Shown here: piece after piece, positions 52,177 through 61,200 of the stretch
How positions within the stretch are numbered: position 1 is the first letter of the stretch
Layout: each line of letters opens with the position of its first letter
DNA from: Candidatus Pyrohabitans jungbluthii
GTDB taxonomy: Archaea; Hydrothermarchaeota; Hydrothermarchaeia; Hydrothermarchaeales; BMS3B
Direction of reading: 5' to 3'
Length of the DNA: 64,000 nucleotides
Assembly: GCA_002010065.2 (NCBI GenBank)
Contig: MTMD02000008.1
Location: 62,001 to 126,000, forward strand
The notes under the pieces: model-generated
Database searches by the model: none
Told to the model about the DNA's origin: nothing
The model's input: the letters and a program-made list of their open reading frames with translations, nothing else
Position numbers and translations under genes: made by a program

Positions 52177-52529
52177 CCAGCATATCAGTAATATTATTGT
52201 AGAACACATACCTGAAGAAATCTTCAACCATATTCTCCTCAGGCGTATTAGCTGGCTACTAAATCAGGATTTTATACGTGGAAATCGACGAGAAATATGT
52301 AAACGCCTTTAAGGATCGCGAAGCCTTTACCCAGCAGGCAGGCGAAATAGCAAGGTGGATCTGGTATTTAACAGGATATTTCCGGGGCGGTTAAAGAATG
52401 AAAAACACGCAATAAAATAATACGCTTCACTTCGTCCAAACGCAACAAAGCCCTGCAAAAAGAAAACTTTATATATCTCTATACCGATTAGGACTTGGCT
52501 ACTAATGTACCAAGGAGGAGGAAGTAGGG
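52177..52529. other. Intergenic region with dyad and possible short frame
   Basis: TAGCCAGC directly after the radical SAM stop pairs with GCTGGCTA about 75 bases later. A GTG frame at 52278-52394 (38 codons, coding-like composition, no ribosome site) could be a gene relic. TTTATATA at 52468-52475 is a promoter for the 42-residue gene that follows. Confidence 0.3.
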
Positions 52530-52658
52530 GTGAAAATAGACATAAACAGTGAAGAATTTGAGAAACTCCCACTGTTGCAGAAGCTACTGCTGATAGAAGA
52601 GAGGAAGAAGGAAATATACAGAGAAATTGAGAATATTTTTCAGAACAATCGCCTCTAA
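52530..52658 (+). CDS. 42-residue charged small protein
   Basis: GTG 52530 lies eight bases after AAGGAGGAGGA, and a TATA box (52468-52475) sits about 60 bases upstream, so the frame has its own complete expression signals. The product, mostly helical (LLIEERKKEIYREIENIFQNN), has an amphipathic LPLLQKLLLIEE stretch. No family is recognised. The stop is just before the convergent AmrS-like gene. Confidence 0.55.
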   Translation: MKIDINSEEFEKLPLLQKLLLIEERKKEIYREIENIFQNNRL

Positions 52659-52659
52659 G

Positions 52660-53670
52660 CTACTCACGCACTCCGTGAATTTTCACCCCGCACTTGGGGC
52701 ACTTCCCTTTTTCTATCCTGTATTTGAGGATATCAAAACCATGGCGCTCAATCAGAAGTTCGCCACAGTTGTAGCAGTAGGTATTTTCCCCCTCATCACC
52801 CAGTACGTTGCCAGTATAAACGTACAGCAACCCCTCCTCTTTCCCTATATCCCTTGCGCGCCTAAGCGTATCTAAAGGCGTATGAGAAACGCCCATAAGC
52901 TTGTACTCAGGATGAAAGCGTGTGACATGCCACGGAATCTCTTCGCCGACGCTCTTTATAAACTTCGCTATGCCCCTGAGCTGCTCCTCATCGTCGTTGT
53001 AGCCAGGAATTATAAGGGTGGTTATCTCTATCCACACACCCAGCTTTTTATAAAGCTTTATGCTCTCCAGCACCGGCTTGAGCTTTGCTCCGCAGACCTC
53101 GCGGTAGAACTCCTCTGTAAAGCCTTTAAGGTCAATATTTGCAGCGTCTATATAGGAGGCGATCTCCTTGAGGGCCTCCGGGGTGATGTAGCCATTTGTG
53201 ACAAAAACATTTTTAATGCCTTTCTTTTGCGCAAGTTTTGCACAGTCCACTGCGTACTCTGCAAAAATTGTAGGTTCTGTATAGGTGTAAGAGATGCTGG
53301 CGCAGTCGTACTGCGCAGCTTGCCTCACCACCTCTTCCGGTGGAAGGTCCAGGCCCGCGATCTCGCCATCCCTCTCACGGGGCATCTGGGAAATCTCCCA
53401 GTTCTGACAGTGAAGGCAGCGGAAGTTGCACCCCACGGTGGCTATGGAGTAGCTCCTTGTGCCCGGAAGGAAGTGATATAGGGGCTTTTTTTCAATCGGG
53501 TCGATGTTGTAGGATATAGCCCTGCCGTAAACAAGCGTATAGAGCTTCCCATCTTTATTCTCCCTCACGCCGCAAATACCGCGCTTTCCGGGAGAGATGA
53601 CACAGCGATGGCTGCATAGGTAACACTTAACCTTCCCCTCCTCCGCCGGCGTGTAAAACCTCGCCTCCAT
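52660..53670 (-). CDS. amrS: AmmeMemoRadiSam-type radical SAM enzyme (AmrS-like)
   Basis: 336 residues. An N-terminal cysteine motif (CYLCSHRCVISPGKRGICGVRE) is followed by the radical SAM cluster CNFRCLHCQNWEIS and ends with a zinc-ribbon-like pair (YCYNCGELL ... KCPKCGVKI). This matches the AmmeMemoRadiSam family, linked to AMMECR1 and Memo homologues; neither partner gene is in the window. The biological reaction is not established for most archaea. Confidence 0.88.
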   Translation of the reverse strand: MEARFYTPAEEGKVKCYLCSHRCVISPGKRGICGVRENKDGKLYTLVYGRAISYNIDPIEKKPLYHFLPGTRSYSIATVGCNFRCLHCQNWEISQMPRERDGEIAGLDLPPEEVVRQAAQYDCASISYTYTEPTIFAEYAVDCAKLAQKKGIKNVFVTNGYITPEALKEIASYIDAANIDLKGFTEEFYREVCGAKLKPVLESIKLYKKLGVWIEITTLIIPGYNDDEEQLRGIAKFIKSVGEEIPWHVTRFHPEYKLMGVSHTPLDTLRRARDIGKEEGLLYVYTGNVLGDEGENTYCYNCGELLIERHGFDILKYRIEKGKCPKCGVKIHGVRE

Positions 53671-53758
53671 GAAATAAGGTTGTCGCCCGCAGTATTAAAC
53701 TTTTCCTATGTGTCCTTCCATTATTTCAACAGAAAAATAAGAATAAAAGAGCGAAATC

Positions 53759-54241
53759 TTAAACAAAGAGGGTCACATCAGCGTCGCTGGCGATGTCCAG
53801 GAAGCCCGCCGCACCAAGGCAAGCGTCCACCACTGGCAGGAGGTCACTCTCAGGGCAGCCCATCACATCCATGGTCATCTGGCAAGCGTAGAACTTGACA
53901 CCCATCTCCTTGCAAATGTTTATCAGCTCTTCAATGCTGGGCACATTGTGCTTTTTCATCATGTTCTTCATCATCATCGTTGCCATGGCTGTCATCCCAG
54001 GAAGCATGCCTATTATGTTGGGCACTGGCATGGGCATCGCCGGGTTAGCTATGGGGGCAACCTTCAGGCTCTTGTACTTCTTCTTGTTGATTATGTCCAG
54101 GCCATAGAAGGTGAAGAACAGGTGCGCCTCCCAGTCCATGCCCGCAGCGGTGCTCGCGAGTATGAGGGGTGGGTAAGCAGCATCAAGGGTACCTTTGGTT
54201 ACAATTATACATATCTTCTTTTTCTTCTTCTCTTCTGCCAT
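53759..54241 (-). CDS. DsrE/F-like sulfur-relay protein (DsrE2 type)
   Basis: 160 residues from ATG 54239-54241, with AGGTGG five bases upstream. The chain starts with a Lys-rich stretch, then IVTKGTLDAAYPPLILASTAAGMDWEAHLFFTFYG, a Met-rich central segment (PGMTAMATMMMKNMMKKHN) and two C-terminal cysteine sites (YACQMTMDVMGCPES). That is the DsrE2 subgroup, which exchanges persulfide with TusA. It follows the second tusA gene by nine bases. Confidence 0.88.
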   Translation of the reverse strand: MAEEKKKKKICIIVTKGTLDAAYPPLILASTAAGMDWEAHLFFTFYGLDIINKKKYKSLKVAPIANPAMPMPVPNIIGMLPGMTAMATMMMKNMMKKHNVPSIEELINICKEMGVKFYACQMTMDVMGCPESDLLPVVDACLGAAGFLDIASDADVTLFV

Positions 54242-54250
54242 TTTAACCAC

Positions 54251-54484
54251 CTATGCGGGCTTCTTAACGTAGAATATGAACTTCCCGTCCTCCTCACTCA
54301 TCTCCAGGAGCTCAAAGCCCATCTGCTTTGCCCATGCAGGTATATCGTTCTTTGAGCCCTTGTCCGTGGATATTATCTTCAGCACCTTTCCGGGAGCGAG
54401 CTTCTGCATAGCCTGCTTGGACTTGAGCACAGGCATGGGACAAACAAGACCGCTGCAATCGAGAACCTCATCAGCCTCAACCAC
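54251..54484 (-). CDS. tusA: TusA-family sulfur carrier (second copy)
   Basis: 77 residues from GTG 54482-54484, placed six to seven bases after GAGGAGGT; the GTG at 54493 falls inside the ribosome site. The sulfur-accepting motif is CPMP (LDCSGLVCPMPVLKSKQAM). It forms a two-gene unit with DsrE2 and is divergent from the TrmB-type regulator. It is diverged from the TusA at 46513. Confidence 0.92.
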   Translation of the reverse strand: MVEADEVLDCSGLVCPMPVLKSKQAMQKLAPGKVLKIISTDKGSKNDIPAWAKQMGFELLEMSEEDGKFIFYVKKPA

Positions 54485-54502
54485 AATACACACCTCCTCT
54501 TT

Positions 54503-54522
54503 TTTACTTGATTTTAAGTAAA
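54503..54522. promoter_or_regulatory. Inverted repeat between tusA-dsrE2 and the TrmB-type gene
   Basis: TTTACTT-GATTTT-AAGTAAA is perfect and lies between the tusA ribosome site and a near-palindromic TATA (CTTTATATATAAAT on the minus strand, about 54526-54539). In that position it would block transcription of tusA-dsrE2. The divergent TrmB-type regulator is the likely ligand (inference). Confidence 0.55.
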
Positions 54523-54573
54523 TAATTTATATATAAAGTTTTCCTATTTATACCTGCTGAGCGAGGTCTGGAG

Positions 54574-55386
54574 ATGCTGGATGAAAGGCTGATAGAGAAC
54601 CTCAAGCTGATGAATCTAACAGAGTACGAGTCGAGGACTTACCTGGCGCTCGTAGTGAAGGGCACTGCAACAGTTAAAGAGATTCGTGAGCTTGCCCAGA
54701 TTCCATACTCACGGGAGTATGACATCCTTGAGAACCTGGAGCAGCGGGGCTACGTGGTGGTTCAGCCAGGGAGACCAAGGAGATACCGCGCCGTTGATCC
54801 TCGCGAGATCCTCTCAAAGGAGCTTAAGCTTCGCGTAAAGGCGGTGGAGGAGCTGATAGCCAAGCTAACACCGCTGTATCAGAAGCATATGAATGAGGTT
54901 TCCTTTGATGAGGTCATCTGGATGCTCAAGGGCAGGGACAACATCCACGACAGGCTGATTAGCATGCTGGAGAGCGCCAAGAAGGAAGTGCTCATCGTCG
55001 GAATAAAGCCTGTTACCAGCGAGGCTATCGCCAGAGCGTTAGAGGAGGCGAAGAGGCGTGGCGTAAGCATCAAAGCCCTTGGAGAGTTCGGCAAGAACAC
55101 CACAGAACTTTTTGAGAGGATCGGTGTGGAATACAGGATGTACCCCCACGACCACTCGCGCTTCGTTGTTGTTGATGAAAGGGAGCTTATTCTTGCGAGC
55201 GAAGACCCTGCAAACTACGTCTTCGCGCTTTACAATCGCAACCCGGGGTGCATAAAGCTGTACAGGAACTACTTCCACCACATATGGGAGGAAACCCCGG
55301 CACAAGATTTAAAACCTCAAGGAGAGATTCACAAGTATGGAGAGAATAAGCATCTCACTACCGGAAAAACTTCTGGAAGAGTTTGA
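54574..55386 (+). CDS. TrmB-family transcriptional regulator
   Basis: 270 residues. N-terminal winged helix (LNLTEYESRTYLAL-like start: MNLTEYESRTYLALVVKG, then IPYSREYDILENLEQRGYVVVQPGRPRRYRA), a coiled linker (~85-110) and a PLD-like C-terminal domain (VLIVGIKPVTSEAIARALEE, HDHSRFVVVDERELILASE). TrmB proteins usually sense sugars, but redox or sulfur sensing is possible given the divergent tusA-dsrE2. The last 50 bases overlap nikR, an unusually long overlap in another frame. Confidence 0.85.
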   Translation: MLDERLIENLKLMNLTEYESRTYLALVVKGTATVKEIRELAQIPYSREYDILENLEQRGYVVVQPGRPRRYRAVDPREILSKELKLRVKAVEELIAKLTPLYQKHMNEVSFDEVIWMLKGRDNIHDRLISMLESAKKEVLIVGIKPVTSEAIARALEEAKRRGVSIKALGEFGKNTTELFERIGVEYRMYPHDHSRFVVVDERELILASEDPANYVFALYNRNPGCIKLYRNYFHHIWEETPAQDLKPQGEIHKYGENKHLTTGKTSGRV

Positions 55387-55747
55387 CAGAATTCTTAAAG
55401 AGAAAGGATACGTGTCGAGGAGTGAGGGGATTCGCGACGCCATAAGGAACTACATAATAGAACATGGGATTATAAGTCAGGTTTCCGGCGAAATCGCAGG
55501 TACCATCTCCATAATATACGATCACGATGAGAGCAATGTGCTTGACAAGCTTACAGATGCTCAGCACGACTTCGCCGAGGTTATTGATTCGTCGCTTCAC
55601 ATTCACCTAGACAAGCACCACTGCCTTGAGGTTATTGTGGTGCGCGGAGACAGCAACGCGATAAAGCAGCTTTTGAATCGCCTTACGGCAATTAAGGGTG
55701 TGAAGTACGCCAAGCTCACAACCAACGTGGCGGAGATTCCGGAATAG
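55337..55747 (+). CDS. nikR: Nickel-responsive regulator NikR
   Basis: 136 residues. A ribbon-helix-helix (RISISLPEKLLEEFDRILKEKGY) precedes the ACT-like metal domain, with nickel ligands visible as the His in DAQHDF and the HxH...C of LHIHLDKHHCLEV. It represses nickel uptake or Ni-enzyme genes; no such gene is adjacent, so the target lies elsewhere. The ATG is inside the 3' end of the TrmB-type gene, so the two are co-transcribed. Confidence 0.93.
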   Translation: MERISISLPEKLLEEFDRILKEKGYVSRSEGIRDAIRNYIIEHGIISQVSGEIAGTISIIYDHDESNVLDKLTDAQHDFAEVIDSSLHIHLDKHHCLEVIVVRGDSNAIKQLLNRLTAIKGVKYAKLTTNVAEIPE

Positions 55748-55795
55748 CACCGGAAACTTTTATATCGCACGAGTCAGGTTATTTTATATAAGGAT

Positions 55796-56716
55796 ATGAA
55801 TAAAATGAATAAAGCCCAGCTATTTACGGTAGACCTTCTTATCGCACTTGTGCCTATTACAATTGCGTTAGGTCTTTCAGCAAATGCTCTCTCCGGTCTT
55901 GCAGGACAGGTGCAGGACTACGCTTACTATTATGACATGAAACGCGTTGTAGACGACGCAGCGGACATTCTTGTAAAAACCCCCGGAGAACCCCCTGACT
56001 GGAATTTCACAAATCCCCCCTCAAAGCTTGGGCTTGCAAAGTACAGTAGTAAGGGGAGAGGTTTTAACAACATAGACTATGAAAAGGTGCAGGCGCTGAA
56101 TGTGAGCTACATAGGCGAGCTCTTGGGCTGGCGCTATCCTTACTTTAGGCTCACCATCTCGGCCATAGGCGGGACCTCAGTCAAGAGCTGGACTTACGGT
56201 TCGCGTGATTCCGTGAGAGAAATCTTCGCCACCGAGAGAATTGCATCCATGGTCCCAAACCAGCTCTGGAGCATTGTTAACGTGACATACAGGGGCACAC
56301 CCCTGAGGTGCGACTATACTTGCAAATTCAATAACTCCCGCTACTACATAGAATTCGAGGCCAGGGATTTATCTATTTACGATTACTGGCTGCTTGTGGA
56401 AAGGACTGGCGAGTCAAGCTACGATGACCAGTACATCATAAATAATACCTTCTTTTCTCCGGCGTATCCTCATTGTTGTGAGGAATTTCCTTCTGATGCC
56501 ATAAATATAAACAAATCCAGACTCGTGAAGCTTAAACTCAGTGAAAGCGGAAAATACAGTGTCCAGCAGGGCACCAATTACCTCTTCCTTAACGTCTTTG
56601 CAGATGTGCTCTCCTCCTACTACGTTATCCAGGTACCGGAAGGAACCAACGAAAGTGAAGTTTCACCTGACTTAAGTGGTACTGCAACGCTTGTTGTTTT
56701 GGAGGTGGGGCGGTGA
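55796..56716 (+). CDS. Pilin-like exported protein 1
   Basis: 306 residues. A short basic start (MNKMNKAQLFTVD) leads to one hydrophobic helix (LLIALVPITIALGLSANAL) and a long extracellular domain with many N-x-S/T sequons and the pair CCEE. The layout matches archaeal minor pilins or pseudopilins. DLSIYDYWLLVE and SSYYVIQVPEGTNE are shared with the next gene. A TATA (TTTTATATA, about 55783-55791) precedes the start closely. No PilB or PilC homologue is in the window. Confidence 0.6.
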   Translation: MNKMNKAQLFTVDLLIALVPITIALGLSANALSGLAGQVQDYAYYYDMKRVVDDAADILVKTPGEPPDWNFTNPPSKLGLAKYSSKGRGFNNIDYEKVQALNVSYIGELLGWRYPYFRLTISAIGGTSVKSWTYGSRDSVREIFATERIASMVPNQLWSIVNVTYRGTPLRCDYTCKFNNSRYYIEFEARDLSIYDYWLLVERTGESSYDDQYIINNTFFSPAYPHCCEEFPSDAININKSRLVKLKLSESGKYSVQQGTNYLFLNVFADVLSSYYVIQVPEGTNESEVSPDLSGTATLVVLEVGR

Positions 56717-57624
56717 ACTCGAAGCTGCACTTGCGTAAAGCGGAAAAAGCTGCTTTCCTATTCACAATGGATGCCGTCCTTGCATTGATACCTGTCTTCA
56801 TAATACTTGCGACGGTTTCTCAGATAAACCCTATTTCTGCGAGTTTAGATTTGCAGAGCAGAGTCCTAGATAAGGAGAAGAGGGCAAACGACATCCTTGA
56901 GAGCCTCTACTATGCCGGCCTCTTTGAGGAGGAAAATATTTCCTATATAGAGGAGGTGCTGGAGGAGGTGGTTACTCCTCACTACAACTATTCTTACACT
57001 GTAGAGTACAACAACTCCGTAATCATCAATTTTTCCCGGGGTAATATCTCCAGAGCCAGAGATGTAGCACTAGCAAAAAAGACTGTCTCCATCTATGTTG
57101 AGAAGATAGTTGGGCAGATTCGCGCTATCTCCAGAACCAGCAAGGCTGCGGAGCCGTGTTATCAGACCAGTGTAAAAGGTAGGGGCATTGGGGGGCAGGT
57201 TTTTACCTTTTCCTTCAACACCTCCGAACTAAGCATTTACGATTACTGGTTTGTTGCAGAGCTTGACGAAGATGCCCAAGGGCAGCCCCATAAGGTAATG
57301 ACGCTCACGCAAAATATATCCTGTGAGGATGCTTACAATCTAATAACAAGCTGGGGAACGAAAATATGCCAAAATGACTGGATAATAGAAGGTGAAATAT
57401 GCAAAAAACAGTTTCCATTTGATGGTAATCCCGTAAACAGTTCCGATTGGGATTCATTCACAACATATTACACCTATATAAGACTCTCAGGTATTCCGCC
57501 AGCTGAGGCAAGCTTTTACGTAATAGAGGCACCTAAGGAAACAGAAGAAGACGCGATAGCCCCTGAGACAGCAGCAAAGAAAAAGCAGGTTATAATCACC
57601 CTCAAGCTCTGGGAGGAGGAATGA
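56713..57624 (+). CDS. Pilin-like exported protein 2
   Basis: 303 residues, a paralogue of protein 1: basic start (LHLRKAEKAAFLFTMD), one helix (AVLALIPVFIILATVSQI), then an extracellular domain with ELSIYDYWFVAE and EASFYVIEAPKETEE. Four cysteines and many sequons suggest a glycosylated surface protein. It begins at GTG 56713, overlapping protein 1 by four bases. Confidence 0.6.
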   Translation: MNSKLHLRKAEKAAFLFTMDAVLALIPVFIILATVSQINPISASLDLQSRVLDKEKRANDILESLYYAGLFEEENISYIEEVLEEVVTPHYNYSYTVEYNNSVIINFSRGNISRARDVALAKKTVSIYVEKIVGQIRAISRTSKAAEPCYQTSVKGRGIGGQVFTFSFNTSELSIYDYWFVAELDEDAQGQPHKVMTLTQNISCEDAYNLITSWGTKICQNDWIIEGEICKKQFPFDGNPVNSSDWDSFTTYYTYIRLSGIPPAEASFYVIEAPKETEEDAIAPETAAKKKQVIITLKLWEEE

Positions 57625-58790
57625 TGCGAGCCTTCGTATTTACAGGCATGGCATTTCTCATGGCGATACCTGCGCTTATTTTGGCCGCTTCTCTGGTAAA
57701 CATGGCTAAAATAGGAGATACTACTACAATACTTGTAATGAAATCTGATAAGGCCGCCTACTCTTTTAACAGCATTGCTCAGAGCTTTCAGGATGCTGCA
57801 GAGAATCTTGTAAACGTGTATGGAAAAAATGTAACCAAAATTCAGGACGAACTTGTCAACTGGGCAATTTTTATAGAGCAGAACTTTTCGAAGGAAGCGG
57901 GACTTAATGTTTCCATTCTCGAAGAGAGGATAAACGTAACCTATGACAACTCAACAGGTGTGCAGTACGTTTATGTGGGGGATGTAAGTGACCCCAAAAC
58001 TAAAGGAATTGAGATTAATGTCTCTCTGCTGAGCGACAGCAGCTTTGCTGTTAAGACCGTTCTGGGCCCTCTGGAGATAATTATACCTCCAGAGAATATT
58101 CCACCTGAGGTTAACATAACAGAAATTGTTTATACACAAAATGGCACTTCAATAACGCAAAATATCAACAACTCAAATCTGAGCTGCACAGTTAACTACA
58201 CATTTAAAGGCTATGCATGGGATGAAGACGGGGGGATAAAGAATGTTTTTGTTCTAATTGACGCTGTTCAGTATAACGCTAATTTCTCTTCCCTAGAGGG
58301 CATATACCATAACTGGAGTTATATATGGCATCCTGAGGAGCAGAAGCAATACGAATTCTGTGCTCAGTCTCAAGACGACGAGAACATTTACTCAAACGAA
58401 TACTGCATCATCGTATATGGAGATGCCTCCTGTGGCGTGGCATGCTCTCTCATCTATGTATTAGGGTCGGGATATGTAACCGGAAAGTCAGTTTATTTCA
58501 GCATTGAAAATGTAAATTCGAGCGATGTTACTGTAGAAAATATGACAGTAAGCTGGGAACCCACAGAAGACAACAAATTAACACGTATAAAATTTGATAA
58601 TCAGCAAAAATGGAGCGGTAGTGCTGATAGCGGCAAAACAGTAGACATCGACGATACATTGATTTCAAGCGGTGCTACCCCAGAGGTGCGGCTGGATTTC
58701 TCAGGAAAGGAAAATATGGACAATAGAAAAATCACCGTCATCTTCCACCTAAATACCAACGAAAACTGCACCATTAACTTCACCACCTGA
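57621..58790 (+). CDS. Pilin-like exported protein 3
   Basis: 389 residues. The N-terminus (MMRAFVFTGMAFLMAIPALILAASLVNM) is again one hydrophobic helix, followed by a longer, sequon-rich domain with cysteines (SCTVNYTFKG, EFCAQSQDDENI, ASCGVACSL) and a beta-sandwich-like end. It overlaps protein 2 by ATGA. The trio probably forms one surface filament or adhesin; the function is unknown. Confidence 0.6.
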   Translation: MMRAFVFTGMAFLMAIPALILAASLVNMAKIGDTTTILVMKSDKAAYSFNSIAQSFQDAAENLVNVYGKNVTKIQDELVNWAIFIEQNFSKEAGLNVSILEERINVTYDNSTGVQYVYVGDVSDPKTKGIEINVSLLSDSSFAVKTVLGPLEIIIPPENIPPEVNITEIVYTQNGTSITQNINNSNLSCTVNYTFKGYAWDEDGGIKNVFVLIDAVQYNANFSSLEGIYHNWSYIWHPEEQKQYEFCAQSQDDENIYSNEYCIIVYGDASCGVACSLIYVLGSGYVTGKSVYFSIENVNSSDVTVENMTVSWEPTEDNKLTRIKFDNQQKWSGSADSGKTVDIDDTLISSGATPEVRLDFSGKENMDNRKITVIFHLNTNENCTINFTT

Positions 58791-58945
58791 GATAACCTTC
58801 CGGCTTGAGCTATTGCTGCTTTGGGCATATTGGATGTGTTTTCATTCTCTATTTCTTGACACCCTTTACTACCCTTCACAATATATTCACAACAAAGATT
58901 GAATAAGATAGGGAATAACACATCCCTGTTAACAGGTGCAAGGCG

Positions 58946-59851
58946 ATGATAACCATCCTATCAGGCGGCACGGGCACGCCTAAATTGCTTCAGGGTTTCA
59001 TGCAGCTCCTCAAGCAGGAGGAGATCGCAGTTATCGTAAATACCGCTGAGGATATATGGCTGCCTCATGGCTACCTTTCGCCAGATATAGACACCGTGAT
59101 TTATACTCTAGCAGGCATAGTGAATGAGGAGACTTGGTACGGGATTCGCGGCGATAGCTTCGTAACGCATAGGCGACTTCTGGAGCTGGGCTTTGATGAG
59201 TTCATGAACATTGGCGACTTAGACAGGGCGACTCACATCTTCAGAGGAGAGCTTCTAAGGCAGGGGCTGAGCTTAGAGGAGGCAACGTTCAGGCTGTGCA
59301 GAGCTCTCGGAGTAAAAGCAAAGGTGCTACCCATGAGCAATCAGCGCCTTGAGACGGTGGTGGTCACCTCCCGCGGGGAGATGAATCTCCACGAGTACCT
59401 AATAAAGCACAGAAGCGAACCAGAGATAAAGCAGGTGCGCTTTGAAGGTGAAGCTGAGCCATGCGAGGCTTGCATTAGCGCCATCAAGGAGGCGGAGTTT
59501 GTTGTAATAGGGCCAAGCAATCCTGTTACAAGCATACTTCCCATTCTTTCCCTTGAGAAGCTGAAGAAGGCTGTTGCAAGCCGGCGAGAAAGCGTTGTAG
59601 CGGTGTCGCCCATAGTTGGGGGCAAACCTGTAAGTGGACCTGCGGATAAATTTTTGAAAGCTGCTGGGATAGAACCCACTTCGCGGGGGGTTGCGCAGTT
59701 CTACAGCGATGTGGCTGCGAATTTCGTGGTTGATAAGAGCGATGAGAAGTTTGTGGTTGAAGGGGTGAATATATATAAAACCAATACGATAATGAAGACC
59801 CTCGAAGATAAGAAGGCACTTGCCAGATTTTTACTTGAAATAATGAGGTAG
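58946..59851 (+). CDS. cofD: 2-phospho-L-lactate transferase CofD
   Basis: 301 residues. Starts ILSGGTGTPKLLQGF, then VNTAEDIWLPHGYLSPDIDTVIYTLAG and IGPSNPVTSILPILSL, the sequence pattern of CofD. It joins the phosphoenolpyruvyl/lactyl moiety to Fo in coenzyme F420 synthesis, confirming an F420-dependent metabolism that fits the fwd operon. AGGTG lies seven bases before the ATG. The exchanger gene follows after four bases. Confidence 0.95.
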   Translation: MITILSGGTGTPKLLQGFMQLLKQEEIAVIVNTAEDIWLPHGYLSPDIDTVIYTLAGIVNEETWYGIRGDSFVTHRRLLELGFDEFMNIGDLDRATHIFRGELLRQGLSLEEATFRLCRALGVKAKVLPMSNQRLETVVVTSRGEMNLHEYLIKHRSEPEIKQVRFEGEAEPCEACISAIKEAEFVVIGPSNPVTSILPILSLEKLKKAVASRRESVVAVSPIVGGKPVSGPADKFLKAAGIEPTSRGVAQFYSDVAANFVVDKSDEKFVVEGVNIYKTNTIMKTLEDKKALARFLLEIMR

Positions 59852-59855
59852 ACTT

Positions 59856-60818
59856 ATGGTAATACTCGAGACCCTTTTGCTCTTCCTGATTATAGTCTTC
59901 GCAGCCTCGCTGCTCAGTTACGGCGCAGAGATGATAGCAGAAAAGTATGGGCCCAACTTTGCGGGAAGCATTATTTTGGCCTTTGTAACTACATTGCCAG
60001 AGTACATGTTTGTGTTCTGGGCGAGTGTAAAGGGCGCATACGACGTCGCCCTGGGCAGTGCAGTGGGTGCTGCTACGATGCTGGTAACTTTGGGCTATGG
60101 CATGGTGATCCTCACTGCCACCACAAAGGTGAGTCGCAAACCTGTGAAGGTGATCAAGCTTTCCCGCGCCACACGCATAGATGCCATTTACCTGGCTGCC
60201 ACCGCTGTTGTGGCGTACATTCTTGCCTACATTGGCGACGGCTTCAGCCTCGAGGATGGACTGATACTCTTCGCCATCTTCTTTGCATACGTTGGACACC
60301 TCGGCCTTGCCGCGAGGGAGTTTGGAAAAAAGCACAGCGTTAAGATACCAAGGGAGAGGTTTATTAAGGGTATGGGCTACTTAATATTAGGCGGGATTAT
60401 AACAATCACCGTAGCTGAGCGTTTCGTTGAGGCGATGATTTCATTAGCCAAGTCCTTTGGAGTTAGTCCTGTCACCATAGCCATAATAATAGGTCCCCTT
60501 GCCAGTGAGCTTCCTGAAAAGCTAACCGCCTTCCTCACAGTAATGAGAAATGCAAAACTGGCAGAGATAAGCGTGGCAAACTTTATTGGCTCCAAGGTCA
60601 ACCACAACTCTGTGCTTCTGGGTACGATGCCCATAATCGCCTACGCAACGGGCAACGGGAGCGTTACAGGCGTCATCTCGCCCCAGTTTACGGCGATGAC
60701 CCTCTTAACCTTCATCGCAGGCATAAGCGTGGCCAGGCGCAGGCTCGATAAATGGCAGGGGTTCTTCTTCACAGCGCTTTACGCGGTGCCCCTCTACATC
60801 GCCTACTCAATAAGGTGA
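59856..60818 (+). CDS. Sodium/calcium exchanger-family membrane protein
   Basis: 320 residues, about ten helices, with two alpha repeats: TTLPEYMFVFWASVKGAYDVALGSAVGAATML and PLASELPEKLTAFLTVMRNAKLAEISVANFIGSKVNHN (quoted in part for each). Acidic residues in both (Glu in LPE and SELPE) match the cation sites of CaCA exchangers. It probably exports Ca2+ or another cation against Na+/H+. It is co-transcribed with cofD. Confidence 0.88.
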   Translation: MVILETLLLFLIIVFAASLLSYGAEMIAEKYGPNFAGSIILAFVTTLPEYMFVFWASVKGAYDVALGSAVGAATMLVTLGYGMVILTATTKVSRKPVKVIKLSRATRIDAIYLAATAVVAYILAYIGDGFSLEDGLILFAIFFAYVGHLGLAAREFGKKHSVKIPRERFIKGMGYLILGGIITITVAERFVEAMISLAKSFGVSPVTIAIIIGPLASELPEKLTAFLTVMRNAKLAEISVANFIGSKVNHNSVLLGTMPIIAYATGNGSVTGVISPQFTAMTLLTFIAGISVARRRLDKWQGFFFTALYAVPLYIAYSIR

Positions 60819-60891
60819 GGGTGCTGCGTTGTGGAGGGTAAATTCAAATATAATGTGAAGTTAGATTATTAAGTTTGAAAGGGTGAAAAAC

Positions 60892-61200
60892 ATGGGAGAG
60901 TTTAATAGAGAAAGAATACTAAAGATTTTAAAGGAACATAGAGAAGAATTGAAAAAATTTGGTGTTAAGAAAATAGGGTTATTCGGGTCATATATCAGAG
61001 GAGAACAGAAAAGAGAAAGCGATATTGATATACTTGTAGAATTTGAAAAAGGAAAAAAGAATTTTAATAATTTTATAGAATTAGCATTTTTTTTAGAAGA
61101 TTTGTTTGGAACAAAGGTTGATTTACTTACAGAAGAATCCATGAGTCCTTATTTGAAGCCTTATATAATGAGGGAAGTGGTCTATGAAAGTATACCTTGA
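60892..61200 (+). CDS. mntA: MNT-type nucleotidyltransferase antitoxin
   Basis: 102 residues from ATG 60892, six bases after GGGTGA (GTG 60883 is possible). The catalytic motif [20 protein letters not shown] is the GSx10DxD signature of minimal nucleotidyltransferases. It pairs with the following HEPN gene, overlapping it by 17 bases. In the HepT/MntA system the MNT protein adds AMP to the toxin to neutralise it. The AT-rich base use differs from flanking genes, suggesting transfer. Confidence 0.9.
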   Translation: MGEFNRERILKILKEHREELKKFGVKKIGLFGSYIRGEQKRESDIDILVEFEKGKKNFNNFIELAFFLEDLFGTKVDLLTEESMSPYLKPYIMREVVYESIP

